Origin: CAVOXO01 sp963700425
Lineage (GTDB): Bacteria; Actinomycetota; Acidimicrobiia; Acidimicrobiales; Microtrichaceae
Direction of reading: 5' to 3'
NCBI GenBank assembly: GCA_963700425.1
Contig: CAVOXO010000003.1
Span: forward strand, 434,001 to 498,000
Length of the DNA: 64,000 nt
Shown: piece by piece, positions 38,489-47,424 of the stretch
How the letters are laid out: each line of letters begins with the position of its first letter
Position numbering within the stretch: position 1 is the first letter of the stretch
Program-made: the position numbers and the translations under genes
The notes under the pieces: model-generated
The model's database searches: none
What the model was told of the DNA's origin: nothing
The model's input: the letters and a program-made list of their open reading frames with translations, nothing else

Positions 38489-39427
38489 TCATGTCGATGA
38501 GTTCCAGACGGCGATCAGCGTATCGGCGTGATGCCTCGCATCCTCGATCCGATCCGACGGCCATGGGTGCGCCATGGCCTCGTCTCGCCAGGAGGCGAGC
38601 TGGGCGGCCGTCGCGCCGACGGCGTCGACGAGCCGTTCTGCGGTGGCGATGCACCGATCGCTCCGTTCGACGTCGGAGGGATGGTTCGGGCCCACCGGCG
38701 CGAGGCTGCGACACATCGCCGCACGCACCCCGGCTGGTGCAGCCGCGCTCAGAGACCCTCGTGCTTCGCAACGTCGGGCGTACTCGGCCTCGGCATCGGC
38801 CCCCTCGACGATCCGACCCTCGCGGTAGTGACCGGCCGAGAGGCGGAGCAGGCTGTCGGTACCGATCGAGTCGAACGACCGGTCGGAGTCGGCCCGGGGT
38901 CGGGTGGCCAGCACGTTCGCGGTGTCGAAGAAGTGGTCCGGATCGTTGCGCACGGCCAACAGGAGACCCGTCCAGACGTCACCGGGAGGTGTCGGGTCGG
39001 AGCCGAAGGACTCGGGCACCACGCACAGAACCCGCTCGAAGTATCGGCCCCCTGACGGGCGGTGGATGAGATGGTGGAGCCGTCCGAAGCGGATCCGTCC
39101 TGCGGTGTGGAGATCGACCCAGAACCCCCCGGAGGCTGCGTGGTCGCGGCGCTGGTGGGGGTCGAGCAGGGTCGTGAGGAGTCGGTCGGCTCGGAGGTCG
39201 GCGATCTCGCGGTCGTGGGGCGCGAGGTGGCGGTAGGGAGTGGGCGGCCGGTAGCCCCCTTCGGCAGCCCCGCCGAAAGCGGCGGGGCGCAGGCCGGCGA
39301 CCAGGGGGAGGTGGAGCATCTGTCCATCGAGCTCACCGCCGCGGAACTCCACGAAGGTGCCCGTCGAGCCGCCCTTGATGTCGAGGGTCGTCGGGGGTGG
39401 TGGCTGGGGCGTCGACTCCGAACTCAT
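38489..39427 (-). CDS. Uncharacterised protein coupled to the Gly-Gly-tailed small protein
   Basis: 312 residues, soluble, no family recognised. The N-terminus has a GG-x2-DG motif (RGGELDGQMLHLP) seen in many actinobacterial and phage hypothetical proteins. A central block has His122 in HRPSGG and Cys135 in RVLCVVP, then a hydrophobic helix (VWTGLLLAVRNDPDHFFDTANVLA); the order of His-x-Pro, Cys and DPDxFFDxANxxA superficially recalls E2 ubiquitin-conjugating folds, which I regard as a weak hint. Its ATG at 39427 overlaps the stop of the upstream gene (ATGA), so the products are likely made together. Confidence 0.55.
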   Translation of the reverse strand: MSSESTPQPPPPTTLDIKGGSTGTFVEFRGGELDGQMLHLPLVAGLRPAAFGGAAEGGYRPPTPYRHLAPHDREIADLRADRLLTTLLDPHQRRDHAASGGFWVDLHTAGRIRFGRLHHLIHRPSGGRYFERVLCVVPESFGSDPTPPGDVWTGLLLAVRNDPDHFFDTANVLATRPRADSDRSFDSIGTDSLLRLSAGHYREGRIVEGADAEAEYARRCEARGSLSAAAPAGVRAAMCRSLAPVGPNHPSDVERSDRCIATAERLVDAVGATAAQLASWRDEAMAHPWPSDRIEDARHHADTLIAVWNSST

Positions 39428-39657
39428 CCCCCGGCGGTGGCCCGCACGACGATGATGTCGTCGTCGATGGACGGATCGAACTCCCGGATCGGTGAGGACT
39501 CGGCGGCTGTCGATCCGGCCGGCACCCGGAACGCGAGACGCCTCTCCGCGTGCATCTGGCAGAAGACCTGCCGGGCACGACGGATCGACTCGTCGTCGGA
39601 CCTGTTCCATTCGACGACCGTGTCGCCGGAGCTGTCGAGGATTCTGAGTATCGGCAT
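39424..39657 (-). CDS. Small protein with C-terminal Gly-Gly, possible beta-grasp fold
   Basis: 77 residues. Predicted order is strand-turn-strand (ILRILDSSGDTVVEWN), helix (ESIRRARQVFCQMHAERR), strand (LAFRVP), a loop, and a last strand (DIIVVRA) ending in TAGG at the extreme C-terminus. This order and the free Gly-Gly resemble ubiquitin-like/ThiS-like proteins, but no E1-type or JAB gene is in the window. Upstream lies the response regulator gene (45-base gap, same strand). Fold assignment is inference. Confidence 0.6.
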   Translation of the reverse strand: MPILRILDSSGDTVVEWNRSDDESIRRARQVFCQMHAERRLAFRVPAGSTAAESSPIREFDPSIDDDIIVVRATAGG

Positions 39658-39702
39658 GGCGTCGACTCTAGCGAACAGGTGTTCGCCATTGCATCGATCG
39701 CC

Positions 39703-40335
39703 TCAGTCGATGCCGTGCTCGACCGCGTAGCGGATGAGCTCCTGGCGTCGTGAGAGGTGGAGTTTGGCGAGGATGTTGCGCACATGGTTCTCCACCGTCT
39801 TCGGGGAGATGAAGAGCTGCTCGCCGATCTCCTTGTAGGTGTAGCCGCGCGCCACGTGGGTGAGGACCTCGCGCTCGCGCGGCGAGAGGGGGTTCTCTCC
39901 GGTGGCCGCCTTGGCGAGCTTGCGGAACTCCCCGAGAACGAGCGAGGCGAGGGTGGCGGAGAAGACCGGCTCACCGGCCGCCGCGGCGCGGGCCGCGGAT
40001 CGGAGCTCGGGTCCGGGGGTCGATTTGAGCATGTAGCCCACCGCCCCCGCGGCGACGCAGTCGAGGAGGTCGCGCTCCTGCTCCGACACGGTCAACATCA
40101 TGATGTGGGTCGTCTCCGAGCATGCCTTCACGACGGCGAGGCCACCACCGTCGGGCATCTGGAGATCACAGATCACCAGCTGGGGCTTGGTTGCCGCGAT
40201 CAGCTCGATGGCCTCGGTCGCCGTCGATGCCTCACCCACGACCCGGAAGTCGTCACCGAGATCCGCGGCGACGCCCGTCCGCCACACGGGGTGGTCATCG
40301 GCCAGCACGACGGGGATGGTGACGACGTGGGTCAT
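39703..40335 (-). CDS. NarL/LuxR family response regulator
   Basis: 210 residues. Receiver domain with acidic pair ADDH near residue 13, phosphoacceptor Asp57 (VICDLQMPD), and Lys in MLKSTPG. The C-terminal LuxR helix-turn-helix reads NPLSPREREVLTHVARGYTYKEIGEQLFISPKTVENHVRNIL. Cytoplasmic transcription factor paired with the histidine kinase upstream; ATG overlaps the kinase stop (ATGA at 40332-40335). Regulon unknown; the Gly-Gly protein gene directly downstream is one candidate. Confidence 0.95.
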   Translation of the reverse strand: MTHVVTIPVVLADDHPVWRTGVAADLGDDFRVVGEASTATEAIELIAATKPQLVICDLQMPDGGGLAVVKACSETTHIMMLTVSEQERDLLDCVAAGAVGYMLKSTPGPELRSAARAAAAGEPVFSATLASLVLGEFRKLAKAATGENPLSPREREVLTHVARGYTYKEIGEQLFISPKTVENHVRNILAKLHLSRRQELIRYAVEHGID

Positions 40336-41501
40336 GGCACACAGATTCGCACGTCGGTCCCCGCGCCGGGGCGTCCGATGATGTCGACCGATCCACCGAC
40401 CTCGGAGATGCGGTCGCGGATCGACCGGGTGATGCCGACCCCTTCGACCATCTCGTCGGGTTCGAATCCCTTTCCGTCGTCGCGGATCGAACAGGAGATC
40501 CCGCCGGACTCGTGCGGCTCCACGTACACGGTGATGCGATTGGGTTCGCCGTGCTTGGCCGCGTTGGTGAGCGCCTCGCCCACGGCCCCGACGAGAGCGG
40601 CCGCGCTCGGCCCGCTGAGGGTCGGAAGGTCGGGGGCGAGGATCACCTGGGTGGTGGGCCCATAGGCGTCCTCGATGCGGGCCGCGGCCTGGCGCAGGGC
40701 CGGCCCGAGGTCCGCCGCTCCGCCGTGCTCGGCGGTGGTTCCCGCCCCGAAGAGGTACTCCCGCAGCTCCCGTTCGGTGCTCCGGGCCAGCCGGGCGAGG
40801 TCGGGTTCGGCGCGTCGTTCGAACACCGCCAGGGTCTGGAGCACTCCGTCGTGGAGGGTTCGGGCGACCTCCTCGCGGGCGTGCGCCTCGGCCAGGGCCC
40901 GGTCGGCCGAGCGCAGCCGCGACGACACTCGGCCTGCCAATGCCCCGCCGAGGACGAAGAGGAGGGTGGTCGATCCGAGGCCCGTGCCGATCACGTCCTC
41001 GGCGGGGGCGCCGGCCACGATCGGAGCGCCCGCCCGTCCTGCGGCGACGGCCAACCCGACGAGCGCGCCGGGACCCGACCCCATCGACACGCCCACCGCC
41101 ATGATTCCCGCCAGGGGCCACGCCCAGCCGAGCGATTCGGTCCGCCCGAATGCGGTGCCGACGATCGACCGGTAGGCCCAGCCGCCGGCCAGGGCGACGA
41201 GTGCCCCCATGGCGGCCTCGCCGATGGTGACCCGATGGTCGATGAGCCGGCGGGGTGACGTCGTCGCCCACCACGATGTCGATGCGGTCACGACGAGAGT
41301 CGACGCGATGACCACGACGGCGACCCAGGCTCGCTCGAGCTCGCCCCGTGTGAACCAGATGAGCATCACCATCCAGACCCACGCGATCCACCGGAAGACG
41401 ACGATGCCGGCGGCCAGACTGACCTCCACCGCCTGGGGGTCGCCGACCCCGTCGGTGTCGACTCCGCTCCGGCGGGCGCCGGGCGACGATCGAAGTGGCA
41501 T
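40332..41501 (-). CDS. Sensor histidine kinase (HisKA_3/DesK type)
   Basis: About 389 residues. N-terminal half has about five to six membrane helices (from residue 28 to 190); the dimerisation helix carries His217 (ARTLHDGVLQTLAVF), and the HATPase domain shows NAAKHGE, DDGKGFEPDE and GVGITRSIRDRI. No separate periplasmic sensor, so it probably senses through its membrane part. Start ATG 41501 places a short basic tail before the first helix. Coupled to the response regulator. Confidence 0.92.
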   Translation of the reverse strand: MPLRSSPGARRSGVDTDGVGDPQAVEVSLAAGIVVFRWIAWVWMVMLIWFTRGELERAWVAVVVIASTLVVTASTSWWATTSPRRLIDHRVTIGEAAMGALVALAGGWAYRSIVGTAFGRTESLGWAWPLAGIMAVGVSMGSGPGALVGLAVAAGRAGAPIVAGAPAEDVIGTGLGSTTLLFVLGGALAGRVSSRLRSADRALAEAHAREEVARTLHDGVLQTLAVFERRAEPDLARLARSTERELREYLFGAGTTAEHGGAADLGPALRQAAARIEDAYGPTTQVILAPDLPTLSGPSAAALVGAVGEALTNAAKHGEPNRITVYVEPHESGGISCSIRDDGKGFEPDEMVEGVGITRSIRDRISEVGGSVDIIGRPGAGTDVRICVP

Positions 41502-41534
41502 GGTGCCAGTATGTCGGGCGCGATACTGATCGCC

Positions 41535-42198
41535 ATGGGACGCCACCACTCGCTCCGATCCACGTCACGATCGAACCCGCCCCGCACCGTTCGCCGTGTC
41601 GTCGCGAGGCTGTCTCCTCGTGGTCACGGGGATGGTCGTGGTCTCCTGCGCCGGCGACGACGGGGAGTCGGGAACGGCGGCCGATACCGGTGCTGGTGCC
41701 ACCACCACCGATCGGGTGGCCGACTCCACGATGATCGAGTCGACGTCGACGACCGAGGTCGACATCTCCGCATCGCCCGATATCGATCCGTGCGCCCTGG
41801 TGACCGACGCCGACGTGGCGGCCCTGGGCGTCGGTCAGCGAATGGACACCGAACTCGACCTCGACGCCACGGTCGGTTCGGTGGCCTGCGTGTGGAGCGC
41901 GAGCGGTGACTCGTCGGGTACCGCCGCGCTGTCGCTCGTCGTGGAGACGCCGGCCTTCTCCGATGTGTTCGAGGCGGCGGCGGCCGATCCCGATGCAGAG
42001 GACCCCGAACAGATCGACGGGCTCGGCGATCAGGCGGCGTACGCCGACATGTTGGTCGTCGTCGACGGCGCAACGGCCAACTGGCTGTTGGTTCGGTCGG
42101 GCGACGTCGTCTTCCGGCTCGCCTCGCCCGACCGGAGCGTGTTCGGTCGGGACGACATGGTCGCCATCGCCGGAGCGGTCACTCAACGGCTGGGGTGA
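41535..42198 (+). CDS. DUF3558-like lipoprotein
   Basis: About 220 residues. Basic N-terminus (RTVRRVVAR), hydrophobic segment and lipobox VVVSC, a Thr/Ser/Asp-rich linker, then a domain with DPCALVTDADVAALGVGQ and VACVWSASGD, the paired-cysteine pattern of DUF3558 lipoproteins. ATG 41535 is joined to the main frame through one inserted base near 41605; GTG 41596 alone would lack a basic n-region. The 3' end overlaps the convergent recD by 20 bases. Ligand unknown. Confidence 0.7.
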
Positions 42199-44029
42199 CG
42201 AGCGTCTCGGCGGCCCCCCACAGGCGATGGCGCAGGCCCGAGGCACGGCGAATGTCGTTGCGTACCGCGGTGGCGATCGCCGCGTCGCTGCCGACGATCT
42301 CGAGGCGCGATCGGGCCCTGGTGACGGCCGTGTAGAGCAGCTCCCGGGTCAGCAACGGGGAGGGCGGTTCGGGCAGCGACACGATCACGTGGTCGTATTC
42401 GGAGCCTTGGCTGCGGTGAACGGTCATGGCCCACGCCGGGATCGTCTCGCCCAGGACATGGGGCGGGAACAGACGCGGTCCGTCGGGTCCGTCGAACGCC
42501 GCCATGACTCGATCGTCGATGACGCACACCACCCCGACATCGCCGTTGAACAGGTCGATGGCCGGGTTGTTTCCGGTGACCATGACAACCGAGCCGGGGC
42601 TGACGGGCCGACGGGCGTCGGGGTCGGCCAGGCGAAGGGCCAGGCCCACGGCGACGGCCGCGTTGGTGGAATCGACCCCACCCTCTCCCCTCCATGAGGC
42701 GCACAGGAATCCGAGCCGTCTCACCCTCTCGAGTGCGGCGGCGGCGTCGCCCGAGCGTGCTGCCTCGGCCACACCCACGGCGTGCTCGACCGCGGTGTCG
42801 CGCGCGCCGTATCGGTGTCGGGTCTCTCGTCCAGCACTGCGTTCGCGGCTGTGACGTCCCGCGACAGTATGGCGTCGGCAGCCGAGCCGACCACCGACTC
42901 CGAATCGAATCGGTGGGCCGTCCGGAGAACGACGATCGACTCGGTGAGCGCAGCGTTCGCCGTCTGTGCCGCGTCGGGGGTGTCGCGGGCGGGACCGATG
43001 ATGTCGGCGAGCACGGTTCCTGCCTCGACGCTGGCGAGCTGAAAGGGATCACCGACCAGGACGAGCGTGGCCTCGGCTGACAGCACGTCGAAGAGGCGGG
43101 CCATGAGGGGCAGGGCCACCATCGAGACCTCGTCGACGATGACGACGTCGTGGGGGAGCGGGGTGATCGGCGTCGTGGCGCCAGGTTCCGTCGTGACGGG
43201 CGCCCAGGAGCCGGTGGAGGGTCGACCCCGACAGGGCGGAGAGCGGCGTCGGCCGACGTCGTCGTGATGAGGGGTGGCGGACGAGTTGGGTCCGGATGGA
43301 CTCGTTGAGCCGCGCCGCAGCCTTCCCGGTCGGAGCAGCGACAGCGATGTCGACCTGTCCACCCTCGGCGACGGTGTCGGCCGCGATCATCATGAGCAGA
43401 CCGGCGATGGTGCGGGTCTTGCCCGTGCCGGGGCCTCCGGCGAGCACGACCAGGCTCTTGTGAAGCGCGGCGACCGCCGCGGTCCGTTGCAGGTCGTCGC
43501 CGGTTCCGCGGGGACCGAAGACATCGTCGGCGATGGCCGCGGCGACCGGCGAGATCGGGCGTTCCGTTGCGCGTCGCCGGCGTTGCCGGTGACGTCGACC
43601 CGGCGTTGGATGACGTCGGCGACGAGCCGCTCGTGGCGTTCCATGCGGGCGAGGTAGATGCGACCGTCCACCAGACGCAACGGAGCGGACTCACCGTCGC
43701 CGCGTGGACCCGAGACCAGAGCGGAGATCCCGAGTCGCCGGTTCCAGCCGGTGGGCTCGCGGCCACTGCAGATCCTCGGCGTCGCTCGTCGCGGTGAGAC
43801 CGACCGGATCGGCGAATTGAGTCGGCAGGTCCGACAGCTCTGCGCACACGTGGCGATGGGTGGGGGCACGAACCGCGAGCGCGGCGGCGAGGATCTCCTC
43901 GAGGTCGAGTGGGCCGTAGGTCTGGTCGAGAGCGTCCACGAAGCGGACGTCGGTCACGTCGAAGATGCCGGCCGCCACGTAGGGGGCGAGGGCGGCGAGT
44001 CGGTCGGGGAGATGAGGGATGAGGCTCAT
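42179..44029 (-). CDS. recD: Exodeoxyribonuclease V alpha subunit RecD (frame disrupted)
   Basis: Fast 5'-3' helicase of RecBCD, about 610 residues after repair. Walker A is GGPGTGKTRT, Walker B VIVDEVSM, with AAPTGKAAARLNESI and, near the C-terminus, TVHRSQGSEYDHVIV and YTAVTRARSRLEIVG (helicase motifs V-VI). At least five frame changes between about 43760 and 42780 fit inserted bases. ATG 44029 overlaps the recB stop (ATGA). Gene order recC-recB-recD forms one operon on the minus strand. The 3' end overlaps the lipoprotein gene. Confidence 0.9.
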
Positions 44030-47000
44030 GTCGGCTCTCCCGCACCCAGGTCGGAGAGCACGTCGCTGGCGTCGACGACCAGCTCGGCGGGCTGCCGCCA
44101 GGAGAAGACGCCGTAGGGGTGGTCGCCGGCCCGAGGAGTCTCCGCGCCGATCATCCCCCGGAGGAAAAGGTAGGCGGCGCCGCCGAGATGGGTGGAGGGG
44201 TCGTAGTCCGCCATTCGCCATCGGAGGAAACGGTGGGTCGCGACGGCGTAGATGAGGGCCTGGAGGGGATAGTTGTGGTGAGCCATGGCATCGGGGAGCC
44301 GGGCGGGTGCGTAGTCGTCGAGGGACAGTGGCTCGCCTCGTCGACCGAGCCAGTTGGTCTTGTAGTCGACCACCACGAAGCGGGGCGGTGAGTCCGTGGT
44401 GGTCACGCGGAAGAGACCGTCGATGGAGCCGACCATGAACCCTCCCAGCTCGATGTGTCGACTCCCTGCGGCCAGTCGACGCGCCCATGGCGCGAGGGGG
44501 TCGTCGTCGGGCAGGTGATCGGCGATGAGGTCGGCGAGCCGGGCGGCGGTCACGGCGTGGGCGGCCGTCGGCAGGGAGAACTCGAAATCGGCCTCGTCGA
44601 GGTGATCGGCCGGCCCGATGTCGACCAGCCGAGCGTCGTCGAACAGCGGGCCGAGAGGCGTGAGGGCCGACTGCACGAGGCCCTCGACGATGCGGCGATG
44701 GCGCTCGTCATCGGCCGCCGGGCCCCCGACCGCAACGAGCGAGGCCGACAACTCCTCACGCAGCTCCGGTGTCGACAGGTCGACCCTCTCGAGGGTCTCA
44801 TGGACGAGCGTCCCGAATTCCGTTCCCATGCCGACATCAGCCAGGGGGATGTCGGCGCGGGGCCCTTCGTCGCGGGGGCCGGCGTCGCCCAACGTGTCGT
44901 CGTCGGGGTCGTCCTCGGCGGCGGCCTGGACCGACGTCGTCTGGTGGGTGAGGCGGCTGAAGGACCAGCGCCCGTCGACCCGGCCCAGGACTCGATCGAA
45001 GGTCGCGGTCCGCAGATCCCCTGGAGGACCAGGGGTGACGGGGGGACCGGGCATCGGCGTCGACGTTGCCGTTGCCTCGATCGCGGACACGTCGAAGAGC
45101 GCCCGCCCGGCGAAGGCGGCACCCGCCAACCGCAACCGGAGAGCGGTGACGAGCTCGTTGTCGTCCGGCGCGACGCCTGCACCGTCGAGTCCGAGGAAGG
45201 TACCGAGAGGAGAGATGTCCGCCTTGTCGACGGCGCCGTACCACAACACGCAATGGTGACGAGCCCGGGTGATGGCGACGTAGCCGGTGCGGCGCGCCTC
45301 GTCGCGCTCTTCGTCCCGAGCCGCCTCGATTGCGTCGTCGGGGGCGCCGCCTCTCCGCTCGCTCTTCCTGACGTCGTAGATCCTGGTGCGCGTCCCGTCG
45401 GGCGCGGTCTCGTAGTACCGGAAGGGGGTCTTGGTGCCCGGGGCTCGGAAGAGAGTGGGGCAGAGGACCACGTCGAACTCCAGGCCCTTGGAGGCGTGGA
45501 TGGTCATGATCTGTACGGCCGCTCCGTCGGCCGGCGTCCGACGTCGGTACAGGTCTCCCGGCTGGCCGTCCCCGCCGCCCCGCAGCACGAGATCGGCGAG
45601 GGCGGAGCGAAGGTCGAGGGGGCTCGTGCCCCGGTCGCCGGTCTCGGACGCAAGCAGCTCGATCAGGTGCTCGACGTCGACGAGCATGCGGTCCCCTCCC
45701 GGCTGGGCGAGAAGGGTCGCGGGGAGATCGAGTCCCGTTCGCAGATCCCGGTACATGGCGGACACGCCCTGCTCGGCGAGGACGGTCACCGCGGAGACGA
45801 GCGCGTCGTGGAGCTCGGCGATGGACGTGGAACCCTCCGTCGACAGCTCCGATGCCTCGGCTCGTACCAGCGGGCCCATCGCCACGCGCCGCAGTCGACC
45901 GTCGGTTCCGGGTGAGGCCAGCGCCCACAGCAGTTCTCCGACCGCTGTGACGGCGTCGGTGTCGGTGACCGACCACGCCCCGGCGATGACGGCCGGTATG
46001 CCGATGCGGGTCAGTTGCGCGTGGACGTCGCGGCAGTCGCGACGTCCACGGCACAGCACGGCGATGCGCGAGGCGTCGAGTTGGTGACGTTCGTCCCCCT
46101 CGACGATCTCGGTGCCGCTTGTGAGGAGGCGTGAGACGGTCGCCGCGACATCGGCGTTGATCATCCGGCGGGCATCGTCCGCGTAGAGGGTGCCGGCGCG
46201 CGTGCGGTTCATCCCGGCCGGAGCGGCAACCCGGACCCGAACCGGCGGGAGGGGGTGGTCGTCGACGACGAGACCTCCGTCGCTGTTGCGTTCGGTTGCC
46301 TCCACGTCTGCATGAACGATCCGGTCCTCAGCCGTTCCGTCCCGGAGCCCGCCGAAGGACACCCCGTCGAACAGGGTGTTGAACGCCGCGACCATGGCTC
46401 CGTCGGATCGGAAGTTGGTGGACAGATGCCCGGTGCTCCTGACCTCGCGATGGCGCCGGGCCGCGAGGTATGTGCCGACGTCTCCGCCCCGGAACGAGTA
46501 GATCGCCTGCTTCGGGTCACCGACGGCGACGACGCCATGGCCCGATGAGCCGTCGAGGAAGACCGTCGAGAAGATCGACCACTGGAGGGCGTCGGTGTCC
46601 TGGAACTCGTCGATGAGGACGATGGCGAAACGTTCACGGAGTTCGGTGAGCACCGTCGGGTCGGACCGGACTGCGTCGTGGGCGCGAGTCAGGAGATGGT
46701 GGTGGCCCATTCGGCCGGCCCGCTCGAGCCGGGACTCGACCTGATCGGCGACGTCGTTGATGAGATCGACGGTGCCCAGCGCCAGCTCCGGTGCTGTCGG
46801 ATCATCGGATCGTGGTCGGAGCTCCATCCGTGGGTTGTTGAAGAGCGCGTCGACCCCGGCCGCCACGGCGTCGACGGAGATCCCCCCGATGACGTCATCG
46901 GACCACTGGCGCGGGCCGGGAAGCAGGCGGGCGACCATCGCGTCGATGGTGGCCGATCTGATGACGTCCGCCAGATCTTCGGCGACGGCGCCCGGCGCTG

Positions 47001-47424
47001 CGGCGGGTGAGGTCATCGGCTGGCCGGCGAGGACGTGCTGACAGAACCCGTGGATGGTCGTCACCACGGCGCGGTCGATGTCGGCGATCGCCTGGGTCAG
47101 CATCGACACGGAGTTGGAGCGCTCGCGGGGGTCGTCGGTCGCCATCAGGGCGGCGAGGCGGCCAGGGACATCGCCCCCATCGGCATCTGTCGACGGGGCC
47201 GCGGCCAGGCGACGGCGGCATTCCACGAGGCGGGCGCGGATCCGCTCGCGGAGTTCGGCGGCCGCGGCTCGGGTGAACGTGACGACGGCGATCCTCTCTA
47301 TGGCAAGGCCATCGACCGCCACCAGTTCGACGACCCTTCCCGCCAGTTGATGGGTCTTGCCGGTACCGGCACTGGCCTCCACGAAGTGGAGTCCACCGAG
47401 GTCGAGGGGGCCCGCGACGCTCAC
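44026..47424 (-). CDS. recB: Exodeoxyribonuclease V beta subunit RecB
   Basis: 1132-residue UvrD-type helicase with nuclease. Walker A EASAGTGKTH at residues 17-26, then VVTFTRAAAAELRERI, LIDEFQDTDALQW, GDPKQAIYSFRGGD, and MTIHASKGLEFDVVLCP (motif V). The C-terminal nuclease domain retains GSIDGLFRV and VVDYKTNWLG, the catalytic Asp and Asp-Tyr-Lys. GTG 47424 overlaps the recC stop (GTGA). Unlike recD this long gene has an intact frame. Confidence 0.95.
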   Translation of the reverse strand: MSVAGPLDLGGLHFVEASAGTGKTHQLAGRVVELVAVDGLAIERIAVVTFTRAAAAELRERIRARLVECRRRLAAAPSTDADGGDVPGRLAALMATDDPRERSNSVSMLTQAIADIDRAVVTTIHGFCQHVLAGQPMTSPAAAPGAVAEDLADVIRSATIDAMVARLLPGPRQWSDDVIGGISVDAVAAGVDALFNNPRMELRPRSDDPTAPELALGTVDLINDVADQVESRLERAGRMGHHHLLTRAHDAVRSDPTVLTELRERFAIVLIDEFQDTDALQWSIFSTVFLDGSSGHGVVAVGDPKQAIYSFRGGDVGTYLAARRHREVRSTGHLSTNFRSDGAMVAAFNTLFDGVSFGGLRDGTAEDRIVHADVEATERNSDGGLVVDDHPLPPVRVRVAAPAGMNRTRAGTLYADDARRMINADVAATVSRLLTSGTEIVEGDERHQLDASRIAVLCRGRRDCRDVHAQLTRIGIPAVIAGAWSVTDTDAVTAVGELLWALASPGTDGRLRRVAMGPLVRAEASELSTEGSTSIAELHDALVSAVTVLAEQGVSAMYRDLRTGLDLPATLLAQPGGDRMLVDVEHLIELLASETGDRGTSPLDLRSALADLVLRGGGDGQPGDLYRRRTPADGAAVQIMTIHASKGLEFDVVLCPTLFRAPGTKTPFRYYETAPDGTRTRIYDVRKSERRGGAPDDAIEAARDEERDEARRTGYVAITRARHHCVLWYGAVDKADISPLGTFLGLDGAGVAPDDNELVTALRLRLAGAAFAGRALFDVSAIEATATSTPMPGPPVTPGPPGDLRTATFDRVLGRVDGRWSFSRLTHQTTSVQAAAEDDPDDDTLGDAGPRDEGPRADIPLADVGMGTEFGTLVHETLERVDLSTPELREELSASLVAVGGPAADDERHRRIVEGLVQSALTPLGPLFDDARLVDIGPADHLDEADFEFSLPTAAHAVTAARLADLIADHLPDDDPLAPWARRLAAGSRHIELGGFMVGSIDGLFRVTTTDSPPRFVVVDYKTNWLGRRGEPLSLDDYAPARLPDAMAHHNYPLQALIYAVATHRFLRWRMADYDPSTHLGGAAYLFLRGMIGAETPRAGDHPYGVFSWRQPAELVVDASDVLSDLGAGEPT

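Noticed and set aside
40336..42246. Long N-terminal extension of the response regulator frame
   Set aside because: The receiver domain starts at 40335; the upstream part is antisense or out of frame to the kinase and lipoprotein genes and has no domain.
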